From: Apoderus coryli
Lineage: Eukaryota; Arthropoda; Insecta; Coleoptera; Attelabidae
Direction: 5' to 3'
NCBI GenBank assembly: GCA_911728435.2
Contig: OU452199.1
Coordinates: forward strand, 25,120,860 to 25,184,859
Length of the DNA stretch: 64,000 nt
In this document: positions 43,278 to 53,883 of the stretch, in pieces
How the letters are laid out: each line of letters starts with the position of its first letter
Position numbering within the stretch: position 1 is the first letter of the stretch
Program-made: the position numbers and the translations under genes
Notes under the pieces: generated by a model
The model's database searches: none
What the model saw: only the letters and a program-made list of their open reading frames with translations
Told to the model about the DNA's origin: nothing

Positions 43278-45705
43278 TGCCCATTGGTGTGTTTGATAGA
43301 ACGTGTTGAATTAAAATAGTAGATTGGACTTTGAGTTTCAATTTCGAGTTAATATTACCGATTATAAGTGCGAAATTATGAAGTATCTATATGTTTAGGT
43401 TAAAAGGTATTTAAACATTTTCCGTAAAAACTATTGGCCAATAAGCCGAAACAGGTTTTTCCTTTTCTCCATAAAATGTCTATTATAGTCCGTACAGAAG
43501 GTGATTATGATGCAATATTTTAACGATGAATTTACAGTATTTAGCGATGAATTTAGAGCATTTTAGCGATGAATTTACAGCACTACTGTAAAAATAATCC
43601 GAATTTAGACAAATTTAATGTTCTTTATTGAAAAATAAAAGTCCAATCTCCACGAAATTATTTTTATTTTATTTTTCATTACTGAAATTATAACTCCACA
43701 TAAGAATGAACTACTTTTCCAAGAAATCTATTTGTATTTAACCAAAAATCAACATTTAATAAATAATTACCTAAAAGATTATTGTTATTATTTTATAATT
43801 TTAACTAGGCTAACATGGTTTTTTTCGTTTCAGTGATTATAAAAAAATAATAATAAAATTTTGACGGAAATCTCGGATCTTTAAGTTAGAGAAAAAATCA
43901 GTAGTTTTGCTTACAGCCTGTAAATTTCAGTATCGATTAAATTTAAAAAATCTACTACAATGGCTCTAGTCAAATAATGGTTTGTCTTTAATCTCCTGAA
44001 AATCACATGTCTGTATGTCTTCTGGTTATTAAAATATTTGACTTGTCAAGTCTAAACCAATCAAATTGTGGAATAACAAATAGGGATTTCCATTTAAAAA
44101 AAACGTAAGTTTGGTTCACCCTGATGAGCCACCCTGTACAAATATCAATAATTTTAAAATACTGACTGCCTAAACACTGGCTGCTTAGTTTTGCGTGAAA
44201 TTTTTGGTCTTTGAGGTAATATCGAACTTCGACGCACTAGTAACTCACCCTGTATATAATTTTAGTTAAAATCATTTTTACTTTCCATATTATACCTTTT
44301 TAATGGATTTCTACCCGTTATGTTAACATCCAAGTAACATTCAGCCTCCGGAAATATTTAAAAGATTTTCCCACACTGACATTTGATATTGAATAATAGA
44401 CAATTGAAGTGGGTAAAAAATTAACAAAGTTTCACTCGTACACATGCGATTCTTTTTTTGTTGTGCAGGTTTCGTCACTCAACAGTCGAGGTCAAACATC
44501 AGAACTTGCACAAACTGCTGTTTATCTCAGACTAATATGTGTCTTTCTTATGAAAGTTGAAGATTAGCTGCGCTATAAACAACCCTTGAGTATACTAATT
44601 CATCACCTCTTTCAACTCTCTTATTTACCGGTGTAACTTTTTTTTTATTGAATGCTTGCAATATTGATGTTAACTGTCCGTCCGTACAATATGTGCATAT
44701 TGTTTATGTAGTTGTTTATGACCCCTTTCCTGGTTAACTTCGATTACTGTTTAGCTGTCACGACTAATTCATTAATTTTGTTGAAATGACTCACGCTATT
44801 TCCGTCAACGAACAACAATTTAAAAAAATATTTCTTAAACCGATAAATGAAAAAATTAAAAAAACTTCAAAAATATGTGGAACTAGGATACGCAATCATT
44901 TTATCATTATTTGAAATAGCTCGTTTAGTTGTTTCTTAAGATAATTATACAATACAAATCCATAAGTATAATCATAGTTTGACTATAATCCATAAATCAA
45001 TCTATTTAAATGCAATAAAATATTAATATTATGTAAAGGAATCTCAGTAATTTGCTTTACTAATAAGATATCGAATCAATTTGAATTTTGTCATATAGGA
45101 GGCCTACTTAATCTTGAAAAAAAGAGGAAAAAGCCATCTTTGTGTTGCCATTGCGACCAATCTTTTGCGTCGGCCATTTATGATTCTAAAAATTCAATTA
45201 CTCTCGTACCACAAATTCTTACAGGATATCTGCTCGAAAAATATGCATATTTACCCGCTGTAGCGATCGCCGGAACCGAAAGTTTGTTGATTAAACCTGC
45301 AGTTAGTTCTTCAGACAAGCCAATATTTACAAGAATTTGTACACGTTTAAAAAAGTGACAATGCAAGTACAAAATATTATTATTATTTTTTTTTGATCAC
45401 CCTAAATTAATTTAACAACGTAATTAAAACTAGAGATAATTCTGTATCTTTCGCACCAATACCACGTAATCGTATCTATATACTAAGTATTATAGTATAG
45501 TTTACTTAATACTATACTGTATAGTATTAAGTAAGGTATTAAACACTTACCTTTTTTATTTATCGTCACATACATAAGCTCAAATATTTCACTGAACTAT
45601 TTCGGCGAAGTAAAAACAATCAAATAAATAAGAGAAAAACCGTGCAACAGCGCTGGAGGCTACTGCGTCGAATCCGTGTTGTTTTATATATACACTGGAG
45701 GCCGT

Positions 45706-45800
45706 GGCGTTAATACACATGGTGTGCTACGCCTATGAACGTGTTTTAGATCGGACTGCGCATGACGTGATTTTGGGAGCAGTTTTAAAAGTGCAGGTAC
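45706..45800. repeat. Left inverted repeat flanking the P-type transposase
   Basis: GTTAATACACATGGTGTGCTA at about 45709 is found inverted near 48170-48186 (TAGCACACCAT...TATTAAC). Weaker similarity extends through TGCGCATGACGTGA and TTGGGAGCA. These may be the subterminal repeats of the P-type element. Confidence 0.6.
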
Positions 45801-45842
45801 CAGAACATCATAATACGAGTATGACTGACGTGGCAGCGCCAG

Positions 45843-47896
45843 ATGACTGATGAAACTGTGAACACCACACAAGATACATATAGATCTATGTTAAAGAAAC
45901 ATTTTGGTCCCGGTCAAATTAAAAGGTTATTAAATCCAACCAAAAATACTAGATGGACGCCTGGAGACATTGCTTCCGCTATTTCACTAAGAAGTGTAAG
46001 CCCTAAAGCCTACAGATACCTTCGTAAAATTGGCCATCCGTTGCCAGCGCTCAGCACTTTAAGAAAATGGGCATTAAATTTAAATTTATGTCAGGGTATT
46101 TTAAAAGATGTTTTAAAATTAATGAAGCAAAAATCTTTATCGTTAACACCATTAGAAAAAGTTTGTGTTATCTGTTTTGATGAAATTTATATTTCTAATA
46201 AAATGTGTATAGATACGAAGGAACAAAAAGCCCTTGGGCCACATAAGGCCTGTCAAGTAGTTATTGTCAGAGGACTTTTTTCTGCATGGAAACAACCTAT
46301 ATATTATGAATTAGAACAGCCATAACGAAAAATATTCTATTTGAAATCATTGCCAATCTACATTCAGCAGATTATGAAGTTGTTGCTATGACCTCTGACA
46401 TGGGGATAGGGAATCAAAAATTATGGTCAGAAATCAATGGTTGAGATAACAAAAACTGTTTTTTCAACCATCCTGTAGATAATGATAAAAAAGTATTTGT
46501 TTTTGCAGATGTACCACATCTTTTAAAACTTGCAAGAAACCATTTTATAGATCAGGGATTTACAATTAACAACAGTTTTATCAACAAAAGTCCAATTGAA
46601 GAACTAATTGCGGCTTCCTCTGATGATTTGAAAATTGCATACAAAATAAGCGAATATCATCTCACATTACGAGGCACAGAAAGACAAAAAGTGAAACCGG
46701 CTGCACAAATTTTTTCAAACAGTTTGTCAAAAGCTATCGAGTGTGTGAATGATTGGTTTGATATTTTTAATGCAAAATTCAAGTATGGTAGCCATCCTGG
46801 AGCTAATGCTTTTGGCACAGATTTACAAAAACAAACTGCAGCTATAAGATAAACGAACGAAATTATATCACAAATGATAGTTGGAACTCATAAATCACTT
46901 GTACCTTTTCAGAAGGGAATCCTTTTGAGTAATAGGTCCTTAATTGACTTGTATGACTATTTGTATAAGAAATATGGTATTATCTTATTACGTAAAGATT
47001 GAACCAAGATGTCATAGATTTTTTTTTTTTCATATATTCGTGGAATGGGTGCCACTAACGATCATCCAGATCCTGTACAAATTAAATGTAGAATACGATG
47101 GTATATACTTGGTAAACATTCCCTAGCTATATTTACAATGAACAATAATACCGAAGAAGGTCATGAATCTTGTCTACTTACAAATACTGAAATTTGTTTA
47201 TCTCAAGAGTTACTTAAAAACACTTTATCGGATGTGAACTCTGAGCAAAATCTTGACAAAGAGGATTTTTCTACTCAGGATGATTGTTTTACGAACTATA
47301 CATTTGTAGAACCGCAAATACCGGAAGAGTTAGTTCCCGAAATAGATCTGACCAATTATGCTGTGCCAACCGAGTGGGAAAATGTATTGGGGATACTGGA
47401 GACTAATAAATTTTCAGATACTATAGCAAACGAAGGTTTGAAATATATTGCAGGCTATGTAGCCTATCGTTTCAAAAATAAATTTAAGCATTTAAATTTA
47501 GGTAATGAAACAAACAATGTGCTTGTTTTAAGTACTAATAGCAATCCTGATTGGCTGAACTTCCTCTCAAGGGGGTTTTTACTTCAACCTAGTGATGATT
47601 TGATAGAAATGGGGCGGATCATAGAAGAAGAATTTCGGAATTTTCATGGTAATTTTTTATCGAAAGAACCAATAATATTTAAGAGGTTGGCAAATATTGT
47701 TACTGAAAAAATACCATCTAATTTAAAATATTTACCCTATGAATTTATTCTTTGTATGGTTCGTACCCGAACTTATATTAGATTAAGAGAGCTTAATAAA
47801 AATATTAGTTTGTTAAATTCCAAACGCAAGCTGGAAAAAAAATGTCCAAGTTTACAAATAAAAAAAGTAAATAATTGGTTTTTGTTGTTTATTTAG
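45843..47896 (+). pseudogene. P-element/THAP9-type transposase
   Basis: Plus-strand pieces in order: 45843-46325 with TRWTPGDIASAISLRSVSPK, PALSTLRKWALNLNL and VCVICFDEIYISNKMCID (first catalytic D), then VVIVRGLFSAWKQPIYYELE. After a frameshift come MTSDMGIGNQKLW (second D) and a TGA, then VFADVPHLLKLARNHFIDQG and 46628-46852 with HLTLRGTERQKVKPAAQIFS and YGSHPGANAFG. Last is 47045-47896 with NEGLKYIAGYVAYRFKNKF. The order is that of P-family transposases. At least four stops or frameshifts break it, and no THAP zinc finger is seen at the start. Confidence 0.88.
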
Positions 47897-48189
47897 CCCT
47901 AAAACCTTTTTGAATAAATACTGAAAGTACATTACACATGAATAAATATTGTGATTCAGGTCATGTTATAAATAAAAAAAAAAACATTTTAAGCGCAGTG
48001 AAGTATTTTATTTTTCCTAATTATTTATAACTAAAAGCCACATTTGGCTTTTTTGTTTAGTTATTTTTGTTAATAATGAAACACCTAAAAACAAATAACC
48101 AGATTTCAAAAATGCTCCCAAGCTGACGTCACCGGTGCGACAGAGACGGTAGATTACATGCGCGATAGCACACCATCTATATTAACACC
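47897..48189. other. 3' flank of the P-type transposase
   Basis: Non-coding AT-rich stretch with AATAAATA signals near 47920-47950, ending in the right inverted repeat at about 48100-48186. Confidence 0.45.
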
Positions 48190-48861
48190 ATGCTGGAGGC
48201 GTGTATGGAGGCCATTTGCTATCTTGTGTTTCATTTTTTTTGTATAAATTTTATTTTGTTTTTCCTTACCCCCTCTCTTTGTGCCCTTAATAAGAAGACA
48301 AATGCGAATCGTTACACAGCTGTAGCATTAGCGGAAAGGGTGGAGGCATGTGTGTCTGTTATATGTGTGGAGGCAAGTAAGATAGGTAGGCCAATATATA
48401 TATATATATATATATACAGGGTGTCCCCTCTCAATTGGAAAAAACTTCTGGGGCATATTGAGGAACCATAGACCAGCAGTTTGAGATAAGAGACTGATGT
48501 CCGGAAATGCATGGTTTTCAAAATAGAGGGTGTCAAAATTTTTTTCAAAAAACCTTTTTTTTACAATATCTCAAAGACACGTTAGCCGATTTTCTTGAAA
48601 TTCGCTGGTGATGTAAGCTTAATAAGACGATCAGTTAAAACTAATTAAATGTTAATTATGACTTCCAGTGGCGCCTCGGGGGACAGTGTTACGAATTAAA
48701 ATGACAAAAAAATGTACGCTACTGACTTTTTTGAAAATTTTATATTTTTTTTAGAAATTTCGGTTAAAAATACAACTTTTTTGTCACTTGATATTTTTTC
48801 GTATCTCTCCGTTTTCGAGAAAAAAATTTTATTAAAAACTTTATTAAAAGGTTCCTTATTA

Positions 48862-50076
48862 TTAGAAAGAAAAACAAGGAGGCTTTTTTACAAATAATTT
48901 ATTATTAATAGTGGAGCAAATGTGTTCACCATGTATTTCGATGCATTTTCTGCACCTGTCGAGCCAGGATTCGCGCACCCGAGCAAACACGCCTGGATCG
49001 TTCGCGATAAATTCCGCTGCCACCACAACTCTAGCAACTAGGTCCTCCATTGTCGGCACAGGAGTTGCATATATCAACCGTTCCATTTCGCCCCAAAGAA
49101 AAAAGTCCAGGGGGGCCAAGTCCGGCGACCTTGCTGACCAAGGGACGGGACCACCTTTACCAATCCACCTGTTGTTGTAGGTTTGGTCGAGGTAACCTCT
49201 CACGGTGCGCGCAAAATGCGCTGGAGAACCATTGTGTTGGAACCAGGCTTCTCTACGCAACTGGAGGGGTACATCTTCCAGCAGCTGCGGCGAAATATGT
49301 CGCAAAAAAACTAGATAGCTATTCCCGTTGAGGTGATCAGGTAGAATGTACGGCCCAATCAAATGGTCGCCCAGAAAACCTGCCCAAACATTAACACCAA
49401 ACTTCTGCTGATATCCTCTGATGTGCGTAGCATGGGGATTTTGTTCGCTCCACTCGTGGTTATTACGAGGATTGAATGTCCCCTCGCGCGAAAATCCTTT
49501 TCCACCGCTCGTGAATATTATACTTAAAAAATCAGCGTTTTCATCCGCTTGACCGAGCAACCACTCGCAGAACTCGAGCCGCCGAGGAGCGTCGCCAGGC
49601 AGTAGATGCTGCACCTTTTGAAGTTTAAATGGATGCAGATCGTGGATTTTCAATACTCGATGGACAGTATTTTTGCTGCAATCAAGTCGCGACGCAATCT
49701 GACGAGTGCTAGTGTTGGGCCCAACACTAGGCTCATTCTGAATGCGTGCCATGACTTCATCCTCAACGGTATTACTGATCGGACACTGCCTTGCAAATTC
49801 TCGAATAGGCTGCAAAGATAACAAAGCCTCTTAGATTGGCTGTAAAACAGAAACGCGCAAGAAAAAAACACAGAAAGTTGCCATTTCTGCAATACTTACC
49901 ACGAATGATACAGTCTCCCGTAGATTTTGATTAATTTTGACAAAAATCTTATGGTTTGGCAATTCACGATTTGGGAACCGCTGCCCGTACAACCGTTGTG
50001 CTAACAAAGAATTACCGCGCGCTTCCCCATACAGGAGATGCATATCTGCAAGCTCGGCTAATTCAAAACTATTCAT
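48862..50076 (-). CDS. Spliced mariner-like transposase, catalytically broken
   Basis: Exon 1 is 50076-49900 (59 codons, MNSFELAELADMHLLYGE..., a DUF4817-type helix-turn-helix start). The intron 49810-49899 begins GTAAGT and ends TTTGCAG, in phase 0. Exon 2 is 49809-48862 (315 codons plus stop), giving 374 residues without a stop. Exon 2 holds an HTH (STRQIASRLDCSKNTVHRVL), NVWAGFLGDHLIGPYILP, FQHNGSPAHFARTVRGYLD, RWIGKGGPVPW, and RSPDLAPLDFFLWG. In active relatives the first acid lies in (S/T)DEATF and the second in QxDGAPxH. Here they read TSGGKGF and QHNGSPAH, so two of three catalytic aspartates are lost though the frame is open. Its last codons lie in the terminal repeat. Confidence 0.85.
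49810..49899 (-). other. 90-bp intron of the mariner-like transposase
   Basis: Donor GTGGTAAGTATT and acceptor TTATCTTTGCAGCC on the minus strand, phase 0. Splicing joins SFV to PIREFARQ. Reading frames on both sides stay open, and the first exon alone would stop in intron sequence. Confidence 0.8.
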
Positions 50077-50666
50077 TTTTGCAATTAGTGTAACGTTTGA
50101 AGATAATTAAGTACTTATAAACTGACACTTTTACTAAAGTTTGACATTTATGTGTTACCATGACAACATTGTTTTGTTTTAGATTTTCACTATTAATAAT
50201 AAATTATTTGTAAAAAAGCCTCCTTGTTTTTCTTTCTAATAATAAAGAACCTTTTAATAAAGTTTTTAATAAAAATTTTTTCTCGACAACGGAGAGAGAT
50301 ATGAAAAAATATTAAGTGACAAAAAGTTGTATTTTTAACTGAGCTTTCTAAGAAATATACAAAATTTTCAAAAAAGTAAGTAGCGTACATTTTTTTGTCA
50401 TTTTTATTCGTGACACTTTCCCCCTAGGCGCCACTGGAAATCATAATTAACATTTAACTAACTAAGCGTCTTATTAAGCTTATCACCAGCGAATTTCAAG
50501 AAAATCGGTTAACGTGTCTATGAGATATTGATAAAAAAAGGTTTTTTTAACACCCTGTATTTTGAAAACCATGCATTTCCGGACATCAGTCTTTTATCTC
50601 AAACTGCTTGTCTATGGTTCCTCAATATGACCTAGAAGTTTTTTCCAATTGAGAGGGGACACCCTG

Positions 50667-51058
50667 TATATATAATAATAACATTAACATGACATAGCAC
50701 AACCACTTTATTATTGAAGTCAACCCAGAAACAGAGAATCTGTTAAAGATATTGTTTAAAAAATAAAAATATATCTATGTTGTCAGTACTGTGCGTTATT
50801 CACGATTAAATAATTTACAAATGACGCCAAATAATGTATTTATTAGTAAAACTGGCGCAAAATTAACGAGTCTCCATCGTAGTTGTTTTTATAAGTAAAT
50901 AAGGAGTTAAATAACATTATTACGCGTGCGTAGTAAATAAATAAAGGCATTTTTAGAGGATTTTTACGAAATAATGGATAAAATCCAGATATATATATAT
51001 ATATATATATCTCTGATAAAATCGCATAATTAAAATATCGTAGTTTTAGCAGTGATGC
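50667..51058. other. Interval without genes
   Basis: (TA)n at about 50990-51012 and a dispersed repeat shared with 33770-33840. Confidence 0.45.
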
Positions 51059-51712
51059 TTGCCTTTTGATAAAAAGTTATCTTACGGGACGACTGCAGTC
51101 TGTGAAACTAAATGGACAAGTATCCAGTCGAATGGGGATTTCCAGTGGTGTTCCACAGGGATCTATCCTAGGGCCGCTTTTTTTCATCCTTTATACATCT
51201 CAGCTTTGTACATACCTAAAACATACATCTTTACGCTGATGATTCACAAATTTACCTATCTTTCAAGCCAGAACACATCTTTGAAGGTAACAATAAACTT
51301 AATGAGGACCTTGGATTGTTGGTGGATGCTTCTGCTAAACATTGTTTGGAGCTAATTCCGAGGAAGTGTCAGCTGCCGATCTTTGGACATACATCCATAA
51401 GAATTCAATATTCAAACCGCCTAAAAATTATCGTTGGTACAGAGACACTGGAAAGCTCGGGCAATGCTAGGAATTTGGGTCTGATCATGGACACGGATTT
51501 GAGATTTGTGCCACATGTGAATAATTGCATTAGGAGAGCATTTGCTAATCTTAAACGTATATACAACCAACGTAATTTGCTAAATTTAAAACTAAAAAAA
51601 ATATTGTGCGATAGTTTGGTTCTGTCACAATTTACATTTTGTGACGTAGTGTATGGTCCTTGTTTGTTAGAGCATGTTGTTAAGCGTATTCAGCGAATAC
51701 AGAACCACTAAG
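51059..51712 (+). pseudogene. Jockey-like LINE, RT part, upstream of a Harbinger insertion
   Basis: Plus strand: GRLQSVKLNGQVSSRMG, SSGVPQGSILGPLFFILYTS, a frameshift, YADDSQIYLSF (catalytic block), CQLPIFGHTSIRIQ, NLGLIMDTDLRFVPHVNNC, IRRAFANLKRIYNQRNLLNL, CDSLVLSQFTFCDVVYGPCL and RIQRIQNHY. The frame resumes at 53080 with IRLIGSIRKYD once the Harbinger element and one TA are removed. 5'-truncated. Confidence 0.82.
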
Positions 51713-52134
51713 GCCCGGTTGTACAAACGATAGTTTACCATTACTTCCCGTGAACTGCTGGTCACTATGAGTTCACTCTTGAACTAAGTTCAGTGTCTCG
51801 AGCGTTGTACGAATACAAGTTTACTTGAACCAGCATTTAACTAGTCTATAAAATGAGGAGAAGAAAAAAATAACAATCTAACCTATAAAATAGATAATTT
51901 TTAGATTTTAGATATATTTATGTTGTTTTCAGTTTTTTTTTAAATTTGTATTTTCGTAGCTTAGAATATTAAATAAAAACAAATTTATAATATATAATTA
52001 TGGAAAATAATGTAAGAGCAACTAATTTCTCTGCTAGAGAGGATATTATTTTAATAAATTTAGTGATCTGGAATTGGTGGAGGGTGACACAAAAAGTCAC
52101 AGCACCTAGGGTACTCCTGTGCATCCTCCATGGG

Positions 52135-52415
52135 GTGAACTGAAACTCTACGTTATCGAACAACCTAATTCTGAGAAAAAGGCGGCAACTTTCAGGACGG
52201 ATGTTCATGTTCATACTTTAAACATAAGAAGAAAGCATATCATTGATATACCACCCCATAGAACAGCTTAATTTCAACGGTCGTTTTCATATACCATAGC
52301 TGCAGAGTATAACAAATTGCCTCAGAATTTTACGTCTCTCTCAATATCCAGGTTTAAATTAAAAGTATCTGAAATGTTATTTGATGAGCAGTGTCGCCTG
52401 TTGAATTGTTAAGTC
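52135..52415 (+). pseudogene. LINE ORF2 C-terminus nested in the Harbinger element
   Basis: Plus strand: LKLYVIEQPNSEKKAATFRT, HTLNIRRKHIIDIPPHRTA, a stop, FQRSFSYTIAAEYNKLPQNF, SRFKLKVSEMLFDEQC and a stop at about 52411. The AAxYNxLPxxF...FK..l pattern is the end of jockey-like ORF2. This makes a three-deep nest. Confidence 0.65.
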
Positions 52416-52738
52416 TATTAAATTTCCCATAGTCCTATCGTTATCACTCCTTTTTCTTTTAATTTATTTTATTTCACAGTCTGTTAGGGTGATATGTTTA
52501 ATGTATAAGTCTGTGGTAGATGATATTCTTTCAGATATCAAATCCACAATAAACATTACCACTCGTTAATTCCAAACTTTGAAATGATTTGGCCTATTTC
52601 TATATGTGGGGCTCGACGATGAGCAACATTATTTACTAATTCTAATAAGAAATCTTCATCATCTGTAATGTCTTCCCACACATCCATTTTTCTAGGAAAT
52701 TAAATTTTGAAAAAACAAATATTAGCATAAATAAAACA

Positions 52739-53079
52739 TTAAAACATTCAGGAGTGAGGTTAAAAAAACGTTGAACTCAGCTTGAACGACCAAATTCGGG
52801 CGTTCAAGTTCACCGAGAGTTCACCATCAAAACCAACAATGTACAACGCATTTTCTTGGCTGAACCGAAGATCAAGGTGAACTTCGGGTGAACGCTCATT
52901 GTACAACCGGGCCTAAAACATTCAGGAGTGAGGTTAAAAAAACGTTGAACTCAGCTTGAACGACCAAATTCGGGCGTTCAAGTTCACCATCAAAACCAAC
53001 AATGTACAACGCATTTTCTTGGCTGAACCGAAGATCAAGGTGAACTTCGGCTGAACGCTCATTATACAACCGGGCCTAT
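52739..53079. repeat. Tandem duplication of the Harbinger 3' end
   Basis: CATTCAGGAGTGAGGTTAAA at 52746 recurs at 52919. Both units end in the TTGTACAACCGGGCC terminus, the second with ATTATACAACC. The second lacks 12 bp (GAGAGTTCACCA area). Confidence 0.8.
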
Positions 53080-53652
53080 ATCCGCCTAATTGGTAGCATA
53101 AGAAAATACGATAGGGGTGTGACTGCGATGATGAGGGAAATTGGGTGGCTCACAATGAAGGAAAGAAGACTTTTGCATAGTCTAGTCTTATTTAATAAAA
53201 TAATACTAAAAAAACGTCCAAACTATTTATACCAAAAAATTAAATTTAGGTATGATGCACATAATCTGGACTTAAGGCATAAGCAACAAGTATCATCACC
53301 TTTGCATAGAACGGCACAATACGAAAGATCATTTAGTTAACAGGTCTATACATGTTTCAATAAAGTTCCAGATAGTTTAAAAGGACTTAATAGCTTCAGG
53401 TTTAAGAATGAAGTTTGTAAGATTGTTTCTATAAGTAACTGTCTATTTTTTTGCTATTTTTCTATTTTAAGTATTTTTTGAATTTTTGGTATTTTGTAAA
53501 AATTTTTGTTTATAGGTATATCTCAAATACAATAAATTTCAATGTATTGCCGTAGGTAAAATACTTAGGTTAAGATAGGAAGCTAAGCTTCAAATTCGCC
53601 TGTTGTAATATGATACATATTGCAATAAAGTCATTATTATTGTTATTATTAT
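53080..53652 (+). pseudogene. Jockey-like LINE, C-terminus and 3' tail
   Basis: Continues the frame of 51059-51712: IRLIGSIRKYD, MMREIGWLTMKERRLLHSLV, IILKKRPNYLYQKIKFRY, a stop, CFNKVPDSLKGLNSFRFKNE. The 3' UTR ends in ATTATTATTGTTATTATTAT at about 53633, the usual tail of this subfamily. Confidence 0.8.
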
Positions 53653-53688
53653 TATGGACGACGGTGAGCATAATTTAGATCTTAGCCA

Positions 53689-53883
53689 TTGGCTCACTGG
53701 ACGGATGTGCATAATATAAATGTTCGGCCTAAACACGCACTTACCCCGCCTATCCACTCTACTGAAATGTTTAGAAGACTCTATGCATATAATATTAATA
53801 TTGTTAAATGCATAAATGAACTGCCAAGCGAATTGAAAGGATTGCCTAAATCTAGCTTTAAGAAAATTCATAACAAGAGATAA
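53689..53883 (+). pseudogene. LINE ORF2 C-terminal fragment
   Basis: Open plus-strand frame with RPKHALTPPIHSTEMFRRLY, AYNINIVKCINELPSELKG and SSFKKIHNKR then stop. The NELPxxLKxL....FK pattern is a LINE C-terminus of a different subfamily from the neighbour. It adjoins the CATAATTTAGATCTTAGCCA dispersed repeat also seen near 33865. Confidence 0.55.

Larger units (their letters stand above)
41412..45705 (-). repeat. Right inner arm of the composite
   Basis: Inverted counterpart of 36020-40697. It carries an HHR at 41700-41741, an RTE-like LINE on the plus strand and a decayed HHR at 43236-43277. The block near 45140-45360, open on both strands, has no convincing domain. It ends where the P-type transposase region starts. 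Confidence 0.8.
35804..48392. mobile_element. 12.6-kb P-type inverted-repeat composite
   Basis: The termini GGCCTACCTATCTTACTTG (35804) and CAAGTAAGATAGGTAGGCC (ending 48392) are inverted copies. Outer arms are 35804-36010 and 48190-48392; inner arms are about 36020-40697 and 41412-45705. The segment 45706-48189 with a P-type transposase is present only on the right, and the centre (40698-41411) is single. The simplest reading is two related P-type elements head to head, the left one having lost its transposase. GGAGGC/GCCTCC motifs cluster at both outer ends, at the inner joints and at the centre. Arms differ by roughly 5-10 percent. Confidence 0.75.
48417..50666 (-). mobile_element. Mariner-like element with about 500-bp terminal repeats
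   Basis: Starts CAGGGTGTCCCCTCTCAATT at 48417 and ends in its complement at 50666, with TA on both sides (48415-48416 and 50667-50668). Terminal inverted repeats run about 48417-48912 and 50185-50666 with a few percent difference. It is inserted in a (TA)n run next to the P-type composite and encodes one spliced transposase on the minus strand. Confidence 0.88.
51713..53079 (+). mobile_element. PIF/Harbinger element inserted in the jockey LINE
   Basis: Termini AGGCCCGGTTGTACAA at 51712 and TTATACAACCGGGCC ending 53079. Comparing with the LINE frame CACTATATCCGC shows a TA (possibly three-base) duplication. Plus-strand ENNVRATNFSAREDIILINL near 52000 is a Myb/SANT-like start. The minus strand near 52690-52560 reads MDVWEDITDDEDFLLELVNN, which resembles a HARBI1 start. 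The 3' terminal region is tandemly duplicated (52739-52914 and 52916-53079). A LINE C-terminus is inserted inside. Confidence 0.72.

Noticed and set aside
45140..45358. CCHCDQSF start as a possible zinc finger
   Set aside because: The inverted counterpart in the left arm is open on the other strand, spacing fits no finger, and no relative is recognised.
48312..48548. 78-codon minus-strand frame at the mariner left end
   Set aside because: It runs across a (TA)n repeat (YIYIYIYI) and non-coding terminal repeat.
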